Of a DNA stretch of 64,000 nucleotides, positions 1 through 10,745 are shown in pieces. The notes beneath the pieces are model-generated. The model worked only from the letters and a program-made list of their open reading frames with translations. It did no database searches and had not been told where the DNA came from. How positions within the stretch are numbered: the stretch's first letter is position 1; every line of letters starts with the position of its first letter. A program made the translations under genes and the position numbers. Origin of the DNA: Pegoplata infirma (taxonomy: Eukaryota; Arthropoda; Insecta; Diptera; Anthomyiidae); assembly GCA_963921195.1 (NCBI GenBank), contig OY992540.1, positions 63,558,844-63,622,843 on the forward strand, read 5' to 3'.

Positions 1-104
1 GAAAAATGTTACAGGATCTTAATTTGGTTTATATAAAAAATGTTTGTCTTCGACAAAGCAATAGGAAAAATATCTTAAAAATGTTGATCGTCCAACGTAC
101 ATAT
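1..104. repeat. Degenerate satellite flank left of a foldback element
   Basis: This short stretch holds decayed pieces of the satellite found at 1,625-2,790 (phrases such as ataggaaaaatatctt). It suggests that the neighbouring foldback element inserted into satellite DNA. No gene is visible. Confidence 0.35.
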
Positions 105-1615
105 ATGGGGGTTTTTGTGTCAACTGACACAACTTTTGAAACCGATGTCTTCCGATCGGGATGAAATTTGCACCAAGGTTAGTCCTATTGGATAGTAGTT
201 CAGACACAGTTTTTCAACGAGATCGGTCAAGAACTCTCTGAGTTAGAGGGGGTCAAAATTTGACATTTTGGCCAAAGAGGTGTTGATTCTCATCCATGTA
301 ACTTCTTACATATTGTTTTTAGCAAAATGTGTCCCAAAAAGTTTAGATAGCTATTTCTTCAGTCTTTCGAAAAAAAAAATATAAAAAAAAATAAATAAAA
401 ATAAAAATTTGATTTTTTTTTCTTAAAGATCCAAAACTTTTATGACTTTTTCCTCAAATTGGGCCCTTTTTTTTTGATTCAAAAGAAAGCTTAGGTGATT
501 TCCTTACAGAGCTGTGGGGTCGCTTAGTGGGATGCGAGTGGGATATCTATGAAAAATTTTTTTTTTTAAAGAACGGTTCTTCAATTTGCACTATAAGGCG
601 TGGGATAGCTAACCAGTTTTCGATTTCGATCCGCGATACCCACTAATTTTTTTAGTTTCGAAAAAGAAAGCACGAGCCAAAAAATGGGGGCGGTGGGGAG
701 GGGCCATATGGCCCCTCATTGGGGTCAAAGTTGGGCGTAAAGAGGTAAAATTCCTCAAAAAGCCCCAAACCTCCCCTAGAAACGCCCCCTGGAGGGGTGC
801 AATGTGAGACCGACCTCCAATAATTTTCTGCCCCCAACATTTGTCCCCCTTAGGAAGTGGAAAACGGGGTAAGGTATGTTCAAGAAAAATGTTGGGGGCA
901 GAAAAATATTGGAGGTCGGTCTCACATTGCACCCCTCCAGGGGCGTTTCTAGGGGAGTTTTTGGGCTTTTCGAGGATTTTTACCTCTTTACGCCCAACTT
1001 TGACCCCAATGAGGGGCAATATGGCCCCTCCCCACCGCCCCCATTTTTTGGCTCGCGCTTTCTTTTTCGAACTAAAAAAAATTAGAGGGTATCGCTGATC
1101 GAAATCGAAAACTGTTTAGCTATCTCCCGCCTAATAGTGCAAATTGATGAACCGTTTTTTGTGTTCCAAAGTTAAAAAAAAAAAAAATTTTCAGAGATAT
1201 CCCACTAAGCGACCCCACAGCTCTGTAAGGAAATCACATAAGCTTTCTTTTGAATCAAAAAAAAAAAAAAAAGGGCCCAATTTGAGGAAAAAGTCAAAGA
1301 AGTTTTGGATTTTTAAGAAAAAAATCCAAAATTTGTCTTTTTATTCTTTTATATTTTTTTTTCGAAAGACCTAAGAAATAGCTATCTAATCTCTTTGGGA
1401 CACATTTTGCTAAGAACAATAGGTAAGAAGTTACATGGATGAGAATCAACACCTCTTTGGCCAAAATATCAATTTTCGACCCCCTCTAACTCAGAGAGTT
1501 CTTGACCGATCTCGTTGAAAAATTGTTTCTGAACGGACGAACCTTGGCACAAATTTCATCCCGATCGGAAGAAATTGGTTTCAAAAGTTGTGTCAGTTGA
1601 CACAAAAACCCCCAT
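105..1615. mobile_element. Foldback element FB-A, 1.5 kb, two long inverted arms
   Basis: The left arm starts ATGGGGGTTTTTGTGTCAAC and the right arm ends with its complement, so about 750 bp on each side can fold back, with the centre near 840. The arms read inward through the same landmarks: cttccgatcggg, a run beginning gggccctttt, agcgaccccacagct, and a GC-richer module with ccgacctccaataatttt. It is the same family as 47,885-49,981 but has only one inner module per arm. It has no credible coding region; open frames in the arms are mirror images of each other. The expected 8-bp target duplication is not visible here, although TACATAT and ATATGTA flank the ends as an inverted pair. Confidence 0.85.
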
Positions 1616-1624
1616 ATGTAAAAC

Positions 1625-2790
1625 TATTTTGGAATTTTTTTCTAAACAATAAACTTTTTCTAAAGAAAAAATTCTCAGAATCTGATACATTTTTTATGTG
1701 AAAAATGTCTCAAAACTTATTTATAGGAAAAAGGTCGCAGAAGAATTTTTCTAAAGGAAAAAGGTCTCAGAATTTCTGAATTTGAGACTTATTTTAAGCA
1801 AAAAGGTCTCAGAATCTGAATCTTTTTTAAAAAGAAATAGGTCTCAAAGTCTTAGGCTTTTTATTGTTGAAAAATAGCTTTAGAAGTTGAAACTTACTGA
1901 ATTGGTAGAAGGTCGCAGAATCTGAGACTTTTTCAATGGAAAAAGGTCTAAAACTTGTTTTAACAGGAATAAGGTCTCTGAATCTCAGAAAAATGTCACA
2001 GTATCTCAGATTTTTTCTATAAGAAACAGGTCTCAAAATCTGAGACGTTTTTTTGTAGAAAAAACATTTCCGAATCTGGGACTTTTTCTTTAGGAAAGGT
2101 TCACAGAATCTTCGACTTTTTCTATAGGAAAAGGGTCTTAGAATCTGGGACTTTTTTATAGGAAAAGATTTCAGAATCTGATACTTTTTCTGAATGAAAA
2201 AGATTTCAGAATCTGTCACTTCTTCTTTAGGGAAAAAGTGCTAGAATTTGAAACTTTTTCTAAATAAGAAAAGCTGTCAGAATCTGACACTTATTCTTTA
2301 GGAAAAAAGTCTGATGATCTGCAACTTTTTCTTTAGGAAAAAGATTTCGAAATCTGAGACTTTTTCTTTAGGAAAAAGTTCTTAGAATCTGACACTTTTA
2401 ATATTGGAAAAAGGTCTAAGAATCTAAGATGTTTTCTATAGAAAAAAGGTACCAAAATCAAAAAATTTTTTAGTACGAAACAAATCTAATAATCAGAGAC
2501 CTCTCTATAGGAAAAATATCTCTATAATACTAATATATAAGATATAATAAAATATAAAACTTTTTCTATAGTAAAAGGTCTCAGAATCTGAGACTTTTCT
2601 GTGGAAAAACATTCTCAGAATCTGAAAAATTTTCTATTCAAAAAAAGTCTCAGGTTCTGAGACATTTTCCCTATAAAAATATTTTTTTTACGAAAAATGT
2701 CTCAACATCTGATATTTTCTATATAGGAAGAATTTCTTCTATTAAAAAATTCTCAGATTTAAACTCTTCTTATGTATACGAAAAATATAC
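1625..2790 (-). repeat. Degenerate 35-bp satellite array (inverted orientation)
   Basis: About thirty diverged monomers are present, typified by GGTCTCAGAATCTGAGAC followed by TTTTTCTATAGGAAAA. The central triplet AAT, instead of ATT, shows that the array runs opposite to the cleaner array at 5,038-10,745. Monomers decay toward both edges. The array has no coding content; a frame of about 130 codons on the minus strand is only the periodic repeat read through. Confidence 0.85.
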
Positions 2791-2934
2791 AATTTTCTTT
2801 TAAAACAAATTAACAAAAAAAATTATGAATTTAAAGCTTTCCCATCACTTTTTTTGCAAAAAAACGTATTAATTTTTTTGCTCGTCGACAAAGGTTAATT
2901 TATGATTTTTTTTTTCGAAGTAAAAAAAAATCCA

Positions 2935-3041
2935 CCCCCCCTTCCCAATCCCAAAAGCTGTACCCAGCACTGCTATCATTAATGGCATTGTGGAGGGTAT
3001 TCATAGATTCGGCATAATCGAATCTTACTTTTCTACTTGCT
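2935..3041 (-). mobile_element. Helentron-like boundary module, truncated
   Basis: On the minus strand it reads GCAAGTAGAAAAGTAAGATT, then a hairpin core (ATTCGATTATGCCGAAT), then ATACCCTCCACAATGCC. This matches the boundary module found at 20,667, 24,613 and 63,713. Only the end is recognisable. The family name rests on memory of DINE-1/Helentron ends in flies. Confidence 0.5.
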
Positions 3042-3280
3042 TTATTTTTTGTTTAAAACTAAGTTTGTAAGACTTCTTTTAAGTTTTTGTACAAAACTAA
3101 GTTTACATTTTTGTACAAAACGGAGTTTTATACAAAAGTTTAGAAAAAATTTTATTAAATTACCTATTTTCAAAATTTCAAAACGTTGGGCTGATCAAAA
3201 ATTGCTCGATGAAAACTTAATAAATATTTTTTCCTTTATGTACTCTACATAACAAAACTCTTACCACCAATTTAAAAAAA

Positions 3281-3528
3281 ATATATGAAGGGTTTATTGT
3301 AAAAACTCGATAAGCAACATTTCATTTTATGGTGGTTTTTGCCTTAAAACGTTTAAAATAATGTAGAAAATAGAACTTTTGCAGAACTTTTATTCTCAAT
3401 ATACTTGTACGAAGGGTTAAAGCAAGACTTTTGCCAAAAATCTCTTAATGGAACCTCAGCAAAAGGCGAAAAACACTAAAAAAATAAAATGTTGCTTATC
3501 AAGTTCTTGCAGTAAGCCCTTCATATAT
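3281..3528. mobile_element. Small MITE, 0.25 kb
   Basis: Terminal inverted repeats of about 60 bp begin GAAGGGTTTATTG on the left and, reversed, GAAGGGCTTACTG on the right. Both then share GATAAGCAACATTT. Each end is bordered by ATATAT, which may be a target duplication but is itself palindromic and so ambiguous. There is no coding sequence. Confidence 0.75.
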
Positions 3529-3530
3529 AA

Positions 3531-5037
3531 CTTTCTGATCAAATGCACTACAGATGCAAATTTTATGCGCTGGTTGAGCCCTTAAGATGATCTCCAAATT
3601 TTTTTTAATATTTTTACAGGTAAGCAGCCATTCAATAAGCATCGTTCTAAAGGTATGTCCTCAAAAAATTTCAAAAATTTCTTGATTTCGGGGCCTGCTA
3701 ATGCACATGTTTTTTTTATTAAAGAACTTTTTATACCTTTAGTTTAAATATTATTTATTTTTTATATAAACAATAAACAAAAAAATAAATGTAATAAACA
3801 AAAATTAAATAATTTTTAATGAAAAAACAACAACAATAATTGATTACCAATTTATTTTTTCAAATAAAATAAAATACTCAAAAGAACTCTGACATACTAG
3901 ATCTACAACATTTATTAAGCTTTTCGTTTATATAAAAAAAATGCTCTATAAAAACAAAATAAAACAACATTTGAAAAATATATACAAATAAACCAATATA
4001 TAAATGTAGTAAAATTAAATTTATAACATAATTATACATACAAACAAACAACATAAAATATTTTATTATTTAACAAAATCGAGATGAAAAAACCAAATAA
4101 ATGAAAAAATTACAAACAGGCATATAAAATATAAAAAAAAAATAAAGTTAAAAAAACAACATGAAAATAGTAATTAAAATGAAATAATAAATAAATATAA
4201 CAACATTCATCTTTGTTTATATTTACAAAAAAAAATATACAAATTAAAAAAAAGTAAATAGTATTTAATACTCAACTCAGACTCTTTATCACTTACACAC
4301 ACACATAGACATTAATTTAAACCCGGAAAATATGTTATTAGTTTAATTATACATGTAGTTTGTAAAAGTATGAGTAAAAAATATTTAAAAAAACACACTC
4401 ACTTACTTACACAAAAGAAATTTATGTTGATAAGCTGCAGCTAATTATTATAAAACAAAAAGTATTTAAAATAAAACACACACACACATATCAAGGAAAA
4501 AAGACAAAAAGAAAAAAAAAAACATATAAGATACAAGAATATCACAGCCTGTTTAAAAATGGCTTTAAAAAAATTACTCTTCATCATTTCTAAAAATTAA
4601 TATTTAAATGATGAGAATCGCATCAGGAGAATAAAATTTTACTTGGTTTTGATTTTTTAAGGATTTTTGGATTTTTATTAAGAAAACCTGATGCCAAATA
4701 AGCCAAATCAATAAATATCCTAATTCTTTAATATGACAAATATTTTTATTCAAAAATCGCATTGATACAAAACTTTCGTCAAATATTTTGAGAATTTGAA
4801 TTAGTTGGGTAAAGTTAATTGAAAGCACATAGGCCGTTATGTATAAATCCATATCCAATTTATTATTTTTTATTTTTTATCTTTCATTAATGTTTCTTCA
4901 TACTTTTTGCGAATTTCTCGTTTGCAATAATTGAAATTGATGCAGGTTTAAATTTTATTCAGATCAGACCTCATCAAACTTTGGCGAAAATACCATTTTG
5001 TCGAAAACACGTTTTATTTTAGAAGAAATGCATCTAT
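3531..5037. other. AT-rich DNA without recognisable features
   Basis: The stretch is AT-rich with short runs of (AC)n near 4,295 and 4,480 and many AATAAA-like strings expected by chance. No gene, long inverted repeat or array was recognised. Confidence 0.5.
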
Positions 5038-7045
5038 TCACACAGCTTAGATGTGAAAAATGTCTCCGATTATGAGACATTTGGCCTATAAAGTTTCAAA
5101 CTCTGAGAGACTTTTCCTACACTCAAAATAATCACTCTGTTAAATTACAGAGATACTCTGCTGAGCCAGCAGAAAATACCATAGATTTCCAACCAGCAAG
5201 ATTTTTTGTTATTTTACGAAGAAAACTCTGTAAAATGATTTCGATAAAAAAAACTGTAAATTTACAGAATTATCTGAAAAATATTGATAAAACCGAAAAG
5301 AATTTTACTAAAAAAACTCTGTAAATTTACAAAGTTTTAGTTAAATGCATTTTATGAGTTCAAAATTTTACAAAAAAAAACTCTGTAAATTTACAAAGTT
5401 TTAGTTAAATCCCTTTCATGAGTTAAACTTCTCTGCTTCAAAAACATTAATTAAAATTAAAAAAAAAAAATAAATTAATTAAAATTTTGTTAAACTAGCC
5501 CGCTTTAATGCTTCCAAATTGTAAATATTCTTTTTTTATTTTTGTGAAAATTACGAGTTTTTAAAAAGTAACTCCAATTTTACACGCCCTCCCCGTAAAA
5601 TTTACCAGTTTCTATTGTGATTTAAGACACTTTTTAAAGAGGGGTTTATAGGTCATATTTTTTTTTTGCAAAGACCCAAAGTTTTTTGAAGTGCTTTTTA
5701 TTTGAAAACTATATTAAAAGCAATAATTAAAATTACAAATGAAATTTAGTATTTTAGTTACGAGAAAAAAACAAAGTATTTTTCCTAAATCTGTATTTTA
5801 ACAAAAACCTTTATTATCTGTAAAATAGAGATTACAAAGTAAAATTACAGATAAAATTTTGTTTTTCGGTCACAAGAAAATACAAAGTAAAATCTGTATT
5901 TCGACAGATAACTTTGTCAAATATCTGTCGAACTGAGATTACAGTCATTTTACAGAGTATTTAACAGAGTAATTATTTTGAGTGTATAAAAAAAGTTTTA
6001 GATTCAGAGAAATTTTTCCTATAGAAAAAGTCTCAGAAACTGATACATTTTTCCTAAAGAAATAGTCTCATATTCCAAGGCATAAAACCTATATCTTTGA
6101 AATTTTTCCTTTAAAAAAAGTCTTAAATTCTAAACATTTTACTTATAGAAAAATTTTCAGATTCTGAGAAATTTTTCTTATAGAAAAAGCCTCAGATTCT
6201 GAGACATTTTTTTTAAAGAAAAAGTCTCAGATTCTGAAACATTTTTCTTATAGAAAAAGTCTCAGATTCTGAAACATTTTTCTTATAGAAAAAGTCTCAG
6301 ATTCTGAGACATTTTTCTTATTGAAAAAGTCTCAGATTCTGAGACTTTTTTCTTATAGAAAAAGTCTCACACATTTTTCTTATAGAAAAAGTCTCACACA
6401 TTTTTCTTATAGAAAAAGTCTCACACATTTTTCTTATAGAAAAAGTCTCAGATTCTGAGACATTTTTCTTATAGAAAAAGTCTCAGATTCTGAGACATTT
6501 TTCTTATAGAAAAAGTCTCAGATTCTGAGACATTTTTCTTATAGAAAAAGTCTCAGATTCTGAGACATTTTTCTTATAGAAAAAGTCTCAGATTCTGAGA
6601 GAATTTTCCTATAAAAAAAGTTTTAGATTCTGAGAAATTTTTCCTATAGAAAAAGTCTCAGAAGCTGATACATATTTCCTAAAGAAATAGTCTCATATTC
6701 CAAGGCATAAAAACTATAGAAACAATTTCAGATTCTAAGACATTTTTCTATAGAAAAAGTCTCATATTCTAAGACATTTTTCCTATAGAAAAATTCTCAT
6801 ATTCTGAGACATTTTTTCTATAGAAAAAGTCTCAGATTCTGAGACATTTTTCCTATTCTCAATTCTCAGATTTTGAGACATTTTTCCTATACACAAAGTC
6901 TCAGATTCTGAGAAATTTTTTAATTAGAAAACGTCTCAGATTCTGAAACAATTTTTCTATAGAAAGTGTCTCAGATTCTGGGAAACTTTTCGTAGACAAA
7001 TGTTTTAAATTCTTAGACATTTTTTTCATGGAAAAAGTGTCAGAT
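5038..7045 (+). repeat. 35-bp satellite array, cleanest block
   Basis: The monomer is TCTCAGATTCTGAGACA plus TTTTTCTTATAGAAAAAG, 35 bp. The best-preserved monomers lie between about 6,270 and 6,600 and are nearly identical. Each unit has two palindromes: GTCTCAGATTCTGAGAC and TTTTTCTATAGAAAAA. Around 6,355-6,430 a shortened variant, lacking half of the first palindrome, is repeated three times. The array is interrupted at 5,118-5,986 by a MITE. Confidence 0.95.
5118..5986. mobile_element. TA-flanked MITE in satellite, interior word CTGTAAATTTACAG
   Basis: The ends are TA|CACTCAAAATAATCACTCTG and its complement. The element sits inside a satellite monomer (cttttccTA...TAtaaaaaaag), so the TA behaves as a duplicated target, as in Tc1/mariner-type elements. 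The interior repeats the palindromic word CTCTGTAAATTTACAGAG or close variants many times on both strands, separated by AT-rich spacer. No transposase frame is present, so it is a non-autonomous element. Confidence 0.85.
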
Positions 7046-7932
7046 TACACTGTGTCACAAATTTTCAACAAAGTCGTGACCAAATGAATCTGACACCTAA
7101 TATTTATGTAAATCCGAACGCTGAATCCGAATATGAAGTCAGAATGGTCAAAAGTAGAACAGTTTTCGAGATATTTATGAAAAAATCGAGAAAATTACCG
7201 TTATATGCTCTTTTCAACTTATTTTTTTAAAACCAAACAATTAAATTTTTTTAAATTTTATCACTTAGAACGTTAGCTGGGTCCTTTTGGGCACATTTTG
7301 TGCCCAAAAGGACCCAGATCGGTGCAAAAATGACAAAGTTACAGTAGATTAATTAAATTATCCCACTTTTTGATTTTTTTTTAAAAACACAAGTAAATAT
7401 ACAAAGCTAAATGTTAGTAATGAAAAGTGGGTTAATTCACTAAATCTTCTGTAGCTTTGTCATTTTTGCACCAATCTGGGTCTTGTTGGGCGCTAAATGT
7501 TCGTATTGACATAAAATAATGTCCTATGTAATAAAACATTATAATTTTTAATTGTTTGGTTTGAAAAAAATAACTTGAAAAGAGAAAAATTGCAAAAAAT
7601 CATCAAATTTTATATGAAGTTTGAAACTTTGTCCACTGTAACTCTGTCATTTCTTGACTAATCTTCACAAGCGACCCATGGTTATTTTAGTAATTTTATT
7701 ATCTTTCATTAAAAAAAAAAGAAATAAATAAATAAATCGGCGAATAGTTTGGAAGATATTTGCATTTAAGTGACATCATCTTTTTTAAAAACACAAATAA
7801 CGCTTATTTTAGAATATGTCGAAAACTGTTCTACTTTTGACCATTCTGACTTCATATTCGGATTCAGCGGACAATTGTACATAAAGATTAGGTGTCAGAT
7901 ACATTTGGTCAAAAAACTGTCACGTAGTGTTA
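7046..7932. mobile_element. Inverted-repeat element in satellite, 0.89 kb
   Basis: The left end is TA|CACTGTGTCACAAATTTT and the right end is CTGTCACGTAGTG|TTA. Longer arms share, in mirror order, GGTCAAAAGTAGAACAG and GAATATGAAGTCAGAATGG. Flanking satellite on each side (gtgtcagat / tgagtcat) joins into one monomer. The ends resemble those of 26,953-28,822. The centre carries a second inverted pair around gcacattttgtgcccaaaag. It is non-coding. Confidence 0.8.
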
Positions 7933-8558
7933 TGAGTCATTATTCGTATAGAAAAAGTTTCAGATTCTTAAATATTTTTCCTACAGAAAAAGTCTCACAT
8001 TTTTTGCATCAAAAAGTCTCAGATTTTAAAACATTTTTCGCATAGAAAAAGTTTCAGATTCTGAAATATTTTTCCTATCCAAAAAGTCTCAAGGGGGCCA
8101 TACACGATACTGCATGCTGTACAATTGGCTGGATGAAAACGTGATTTTGATCGTGTATGGGCTGGTTGGACGACCATTACAAAAACAAAATGCACATGTC
8201 TATCCAGCAAGCTGTACAACGAGTATGCAAGTGTATGGGCACCTTCAGGTGATGAGACATTTTTCCAATCGAAAAAGTCTCAGATTCAAAGACATTTTTT
8301 TCTATCGGAAAAGTCTCAGATTCAAAGACATTTTTGCTATAGAAAAACACTCAGATTCTGAGACACTTTTCCTATAGAAAAGGTCTCAGATTTTGAGACA
8401 TTTTTTCTAAAGGAAAATTCTCATATTCTGAGATATTTTTTCTATCGAAAAAGATATTTTTCCGACAGAAAAAGTCTCAGATTCTGAGACAATTTTCTTA
8501 CTGAAAAACTCTTTGATTCTGAGACATTTTTCCTACATTTAAAGTCTCATAGTTAACA
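7933..8558 (+). repeat. Continuation of 35-bp satellite
   Basis: Diverged monomers of the same type (aaaaagtctcagattctgag) continue the array across the element at 7,046-7,932. They are interrupted by a 155-bp insertion at 8,091-8,245. Confidence 0.85.
8091..8245. mobile_element. 155-bp MITE in satellite
   Basis: Imperfect terminal repeats begin AAGGGGGCCATACACG on the left and AAGGTGCCCATACAC on the right (reversed), and continue to CTGTACAA and GCTGGAT. Satellite sequence resumes on both sides. The GC content is clearly higher than the surroundings. It is too short to encode anything. Confidence 0.75.
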
Positions 8559-9507
8559 ATATCGAGGGCCTATATTCAAAACCCTCTATCTTCCATTTTC
8601 ACGGAAATGACTTTTTGATGGCAAAATATTCAGTAAAACGGCCCTCATCTATGGTGTAAAATTCAGAACAAAAATATTTTTTTTTGCTATTTTATTTGCA
8701 TTTTTGGTTTTCTCTATCTCTTACACAATTAATTTTTCTAAATGCAAAACCCTCTATCTTTTCAAATAGTTAATTTATAAATATTTGTTTTGAATAATTT
8801 CATCATGCATTACATGTCTTCATATTAATTTTTGCATGCTGCACATGAATTTGTCAACAAAATTCCAGAACCACGATTTTGGTCCACTGATGCTAATTTT
8901 TTCTGAAAATTCTTGTTTGACTTTTTTGAGAAATATGTCTCAAACTTTGGATGTCTTGTGTACATTATGGAACAAAAATTTTTATCTTAAAAATCCCGAT
9001 GCTGATCAGCATCTGTGGACCAAAATCGCGTTTTTATTTTTTTTACTATTTCTTACATAACATACTCAACAGTTTGTCAACTTTTGAGACGAATTCGGTA
9101 AAAAAAATAATTTTTGTCTTAAAAATCCGCACCTGTGGACCAAAACCGCGATTTCGAAATTATTTATAAGCCGTTATCATTAATAAATTACGTTAAAAAT
9201 TAACCAATGTCATAAATGAAATCATAATAATTCATTTTTATTAAAATGCAAAACCCTCTATCTGATCATTTTCATTCCTGTACTTAATATTTTTGAGAAA
9301 CAAAACCATCTATCTATCCTCAAAAATCCCCAATAGTGCAAAATTTTAAAAACGAATTATATGTGAGATTCAGTAGATGATTCAAAAAAATATTGTAGAA
9401 TATCGAATTTTAATTACTCTAACAATCCGCGAAATAAACAGTTTTTTGGCTCTCCTGAAAAGTTGTGTTTTTTTAGATAGAGGGTTTTGAATATAGGCCC
9501 TCGATAT
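8559..9507. mobile_element. Inverted-end element, motif type AACCCTCTATC
   Basis: The ends are ATATCGAGGGCCTATATTCA and its complement, inserted in satellite. The phrase AAAACCCTCTATCT follows the left end, precedes the right end in complement, and recurs inside near 8,748, 9,248 and (as accatctatct) 9,304. The element aligns along much of its length with 15,387-16,324, for example gcaaaatattcag against gcaaatagctccc and the shared ttttggctctcctgaa near the right end. It is non-coding. Confidence 0.8.
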
Positions 9508-10745
9508 GTTTCCTTTAGAAAAAGTGGAATATTCTGAGAGCCATTTTTTCTATAGAAAAATCATTCCATAGAAAATATTTTACCTATAGAAAAAGTCTCA
9601 GATTCTGAGACATTTTTCTTATAGAAAAAGTCTCCGATCCTGAGACATTTTTTCTATAGAAAAAGTCTCAGATTCTGAGACATTTTTTTTATAGAAAGTC
9701 TCCGATTCTGAGACATTTTTTCTATAGAAAAAGTCTCAGATTCTGAGACATTTTTTCTATAGAAAAGCCTCAGATTCTTAAACATTTTTCCTAAAAAAAA
9801 ATTCTCAGATTCTAAGAAATTTTTGCTATAGAAAGAGTCTCAGACACTGAGACATTTTTCCCATAGAAAAAGTCTGAGATTCTAAAACGTTTTTCCTATA
9901 GAAAAAGTCTCAGATTCTGAGACAATTTTCCTATCGAAAATGTATCAGATTCTGAGAATTTTTTCCTATAGGAAAAGTCTCAGATTCTGAGACATTTTTT
10001 CTGTAGAAAAGGTCTCAGATTCTGAGACATTTTCCCAATAGAAAAAGTATCAGATTTTAAGATTTTTATCCTATAGAAAAAACTCAGATGCTGAGACAAT
10101 TTTTCTTTTAGAAAATTTCTCAGATTTTGAGACATTTTTCCTAAAGAAAAAGTCTCAGATTCTGAGACATTTTTTCGATAAAAAAAGTCTCAGATGCTGA
10201 GACATTTTTTCTATAGAAAAAGCTTTAGATTCTGAAAAATTTTTTCTATAAAAAAAGTCTCGGATTCTGAGACATTTCTCTTATAGAAAAAGTCTCAGAT
10301 TCTGAGATATTTTTTCTAAAGAAAAGTCTCAGATTCTGAGAAATTTTTTCTATGGAAAAAGTCTCAGTTTCTGAGACAGTTTTCAAACAGAAAAAGTTTC
10401 AGAAGAAAAAAAGTTTTTCCTATAGATAAAATATCAGATTCTGATTTTGGTCGAACAAATTTTTCTGCAAATCTGACCTCTAAAATTTAAAGAAATATTT
10501 TTTGTATAAAAAAGTCTCATATTATAAGACATTTTTCGCATAGAAAGTCTCATATTTTTTTCCTATAGAAAGAGTCTCAGATCCTGAAACATTTTTTGTA
10601 CAGAAAAAATTTCAGATTTAGAAATATTTTCGGGTAGCAAAAGTCTAATATTCTGTGACTTTTTCGTATAAAAAATATGGAAAAGAATCAGAATCATTTT
10701 CTGCATAAAAAAAGTCTCAGATTTTGGTCGGACAGTTTTCTGATC
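9508..10745 (+). repeat. 35-bp satellite, third block
   Basis: About thirty monomers of the GTCTCAGATTCTGAGAC / TTTTTCTATAGAAAAA type are present. Most monomers to about 10,380 are well preserved, and degeneration increases beyond 10,430. This block continues the array broken by the element at 8,559-9,507. Confidence 0.9.

Noticed and set aside
609..1098. Overlapping frames on both strands around a GC-richer core
   Set aside because: They follow from the symmetrical module in FB-A.
3531..5037. Possible untranslated exon with many AATAAA signals
   Set aside because: Such signals are expected by chance in DNA this AT-rich, and no open frame or splice pattern supports an exon.
5987..10745. CRISPR-like array
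   Set aside because: The repeats are contiguous 35-bp tandem monomers with no unique spacers, and the DNA looks eukaryotic.
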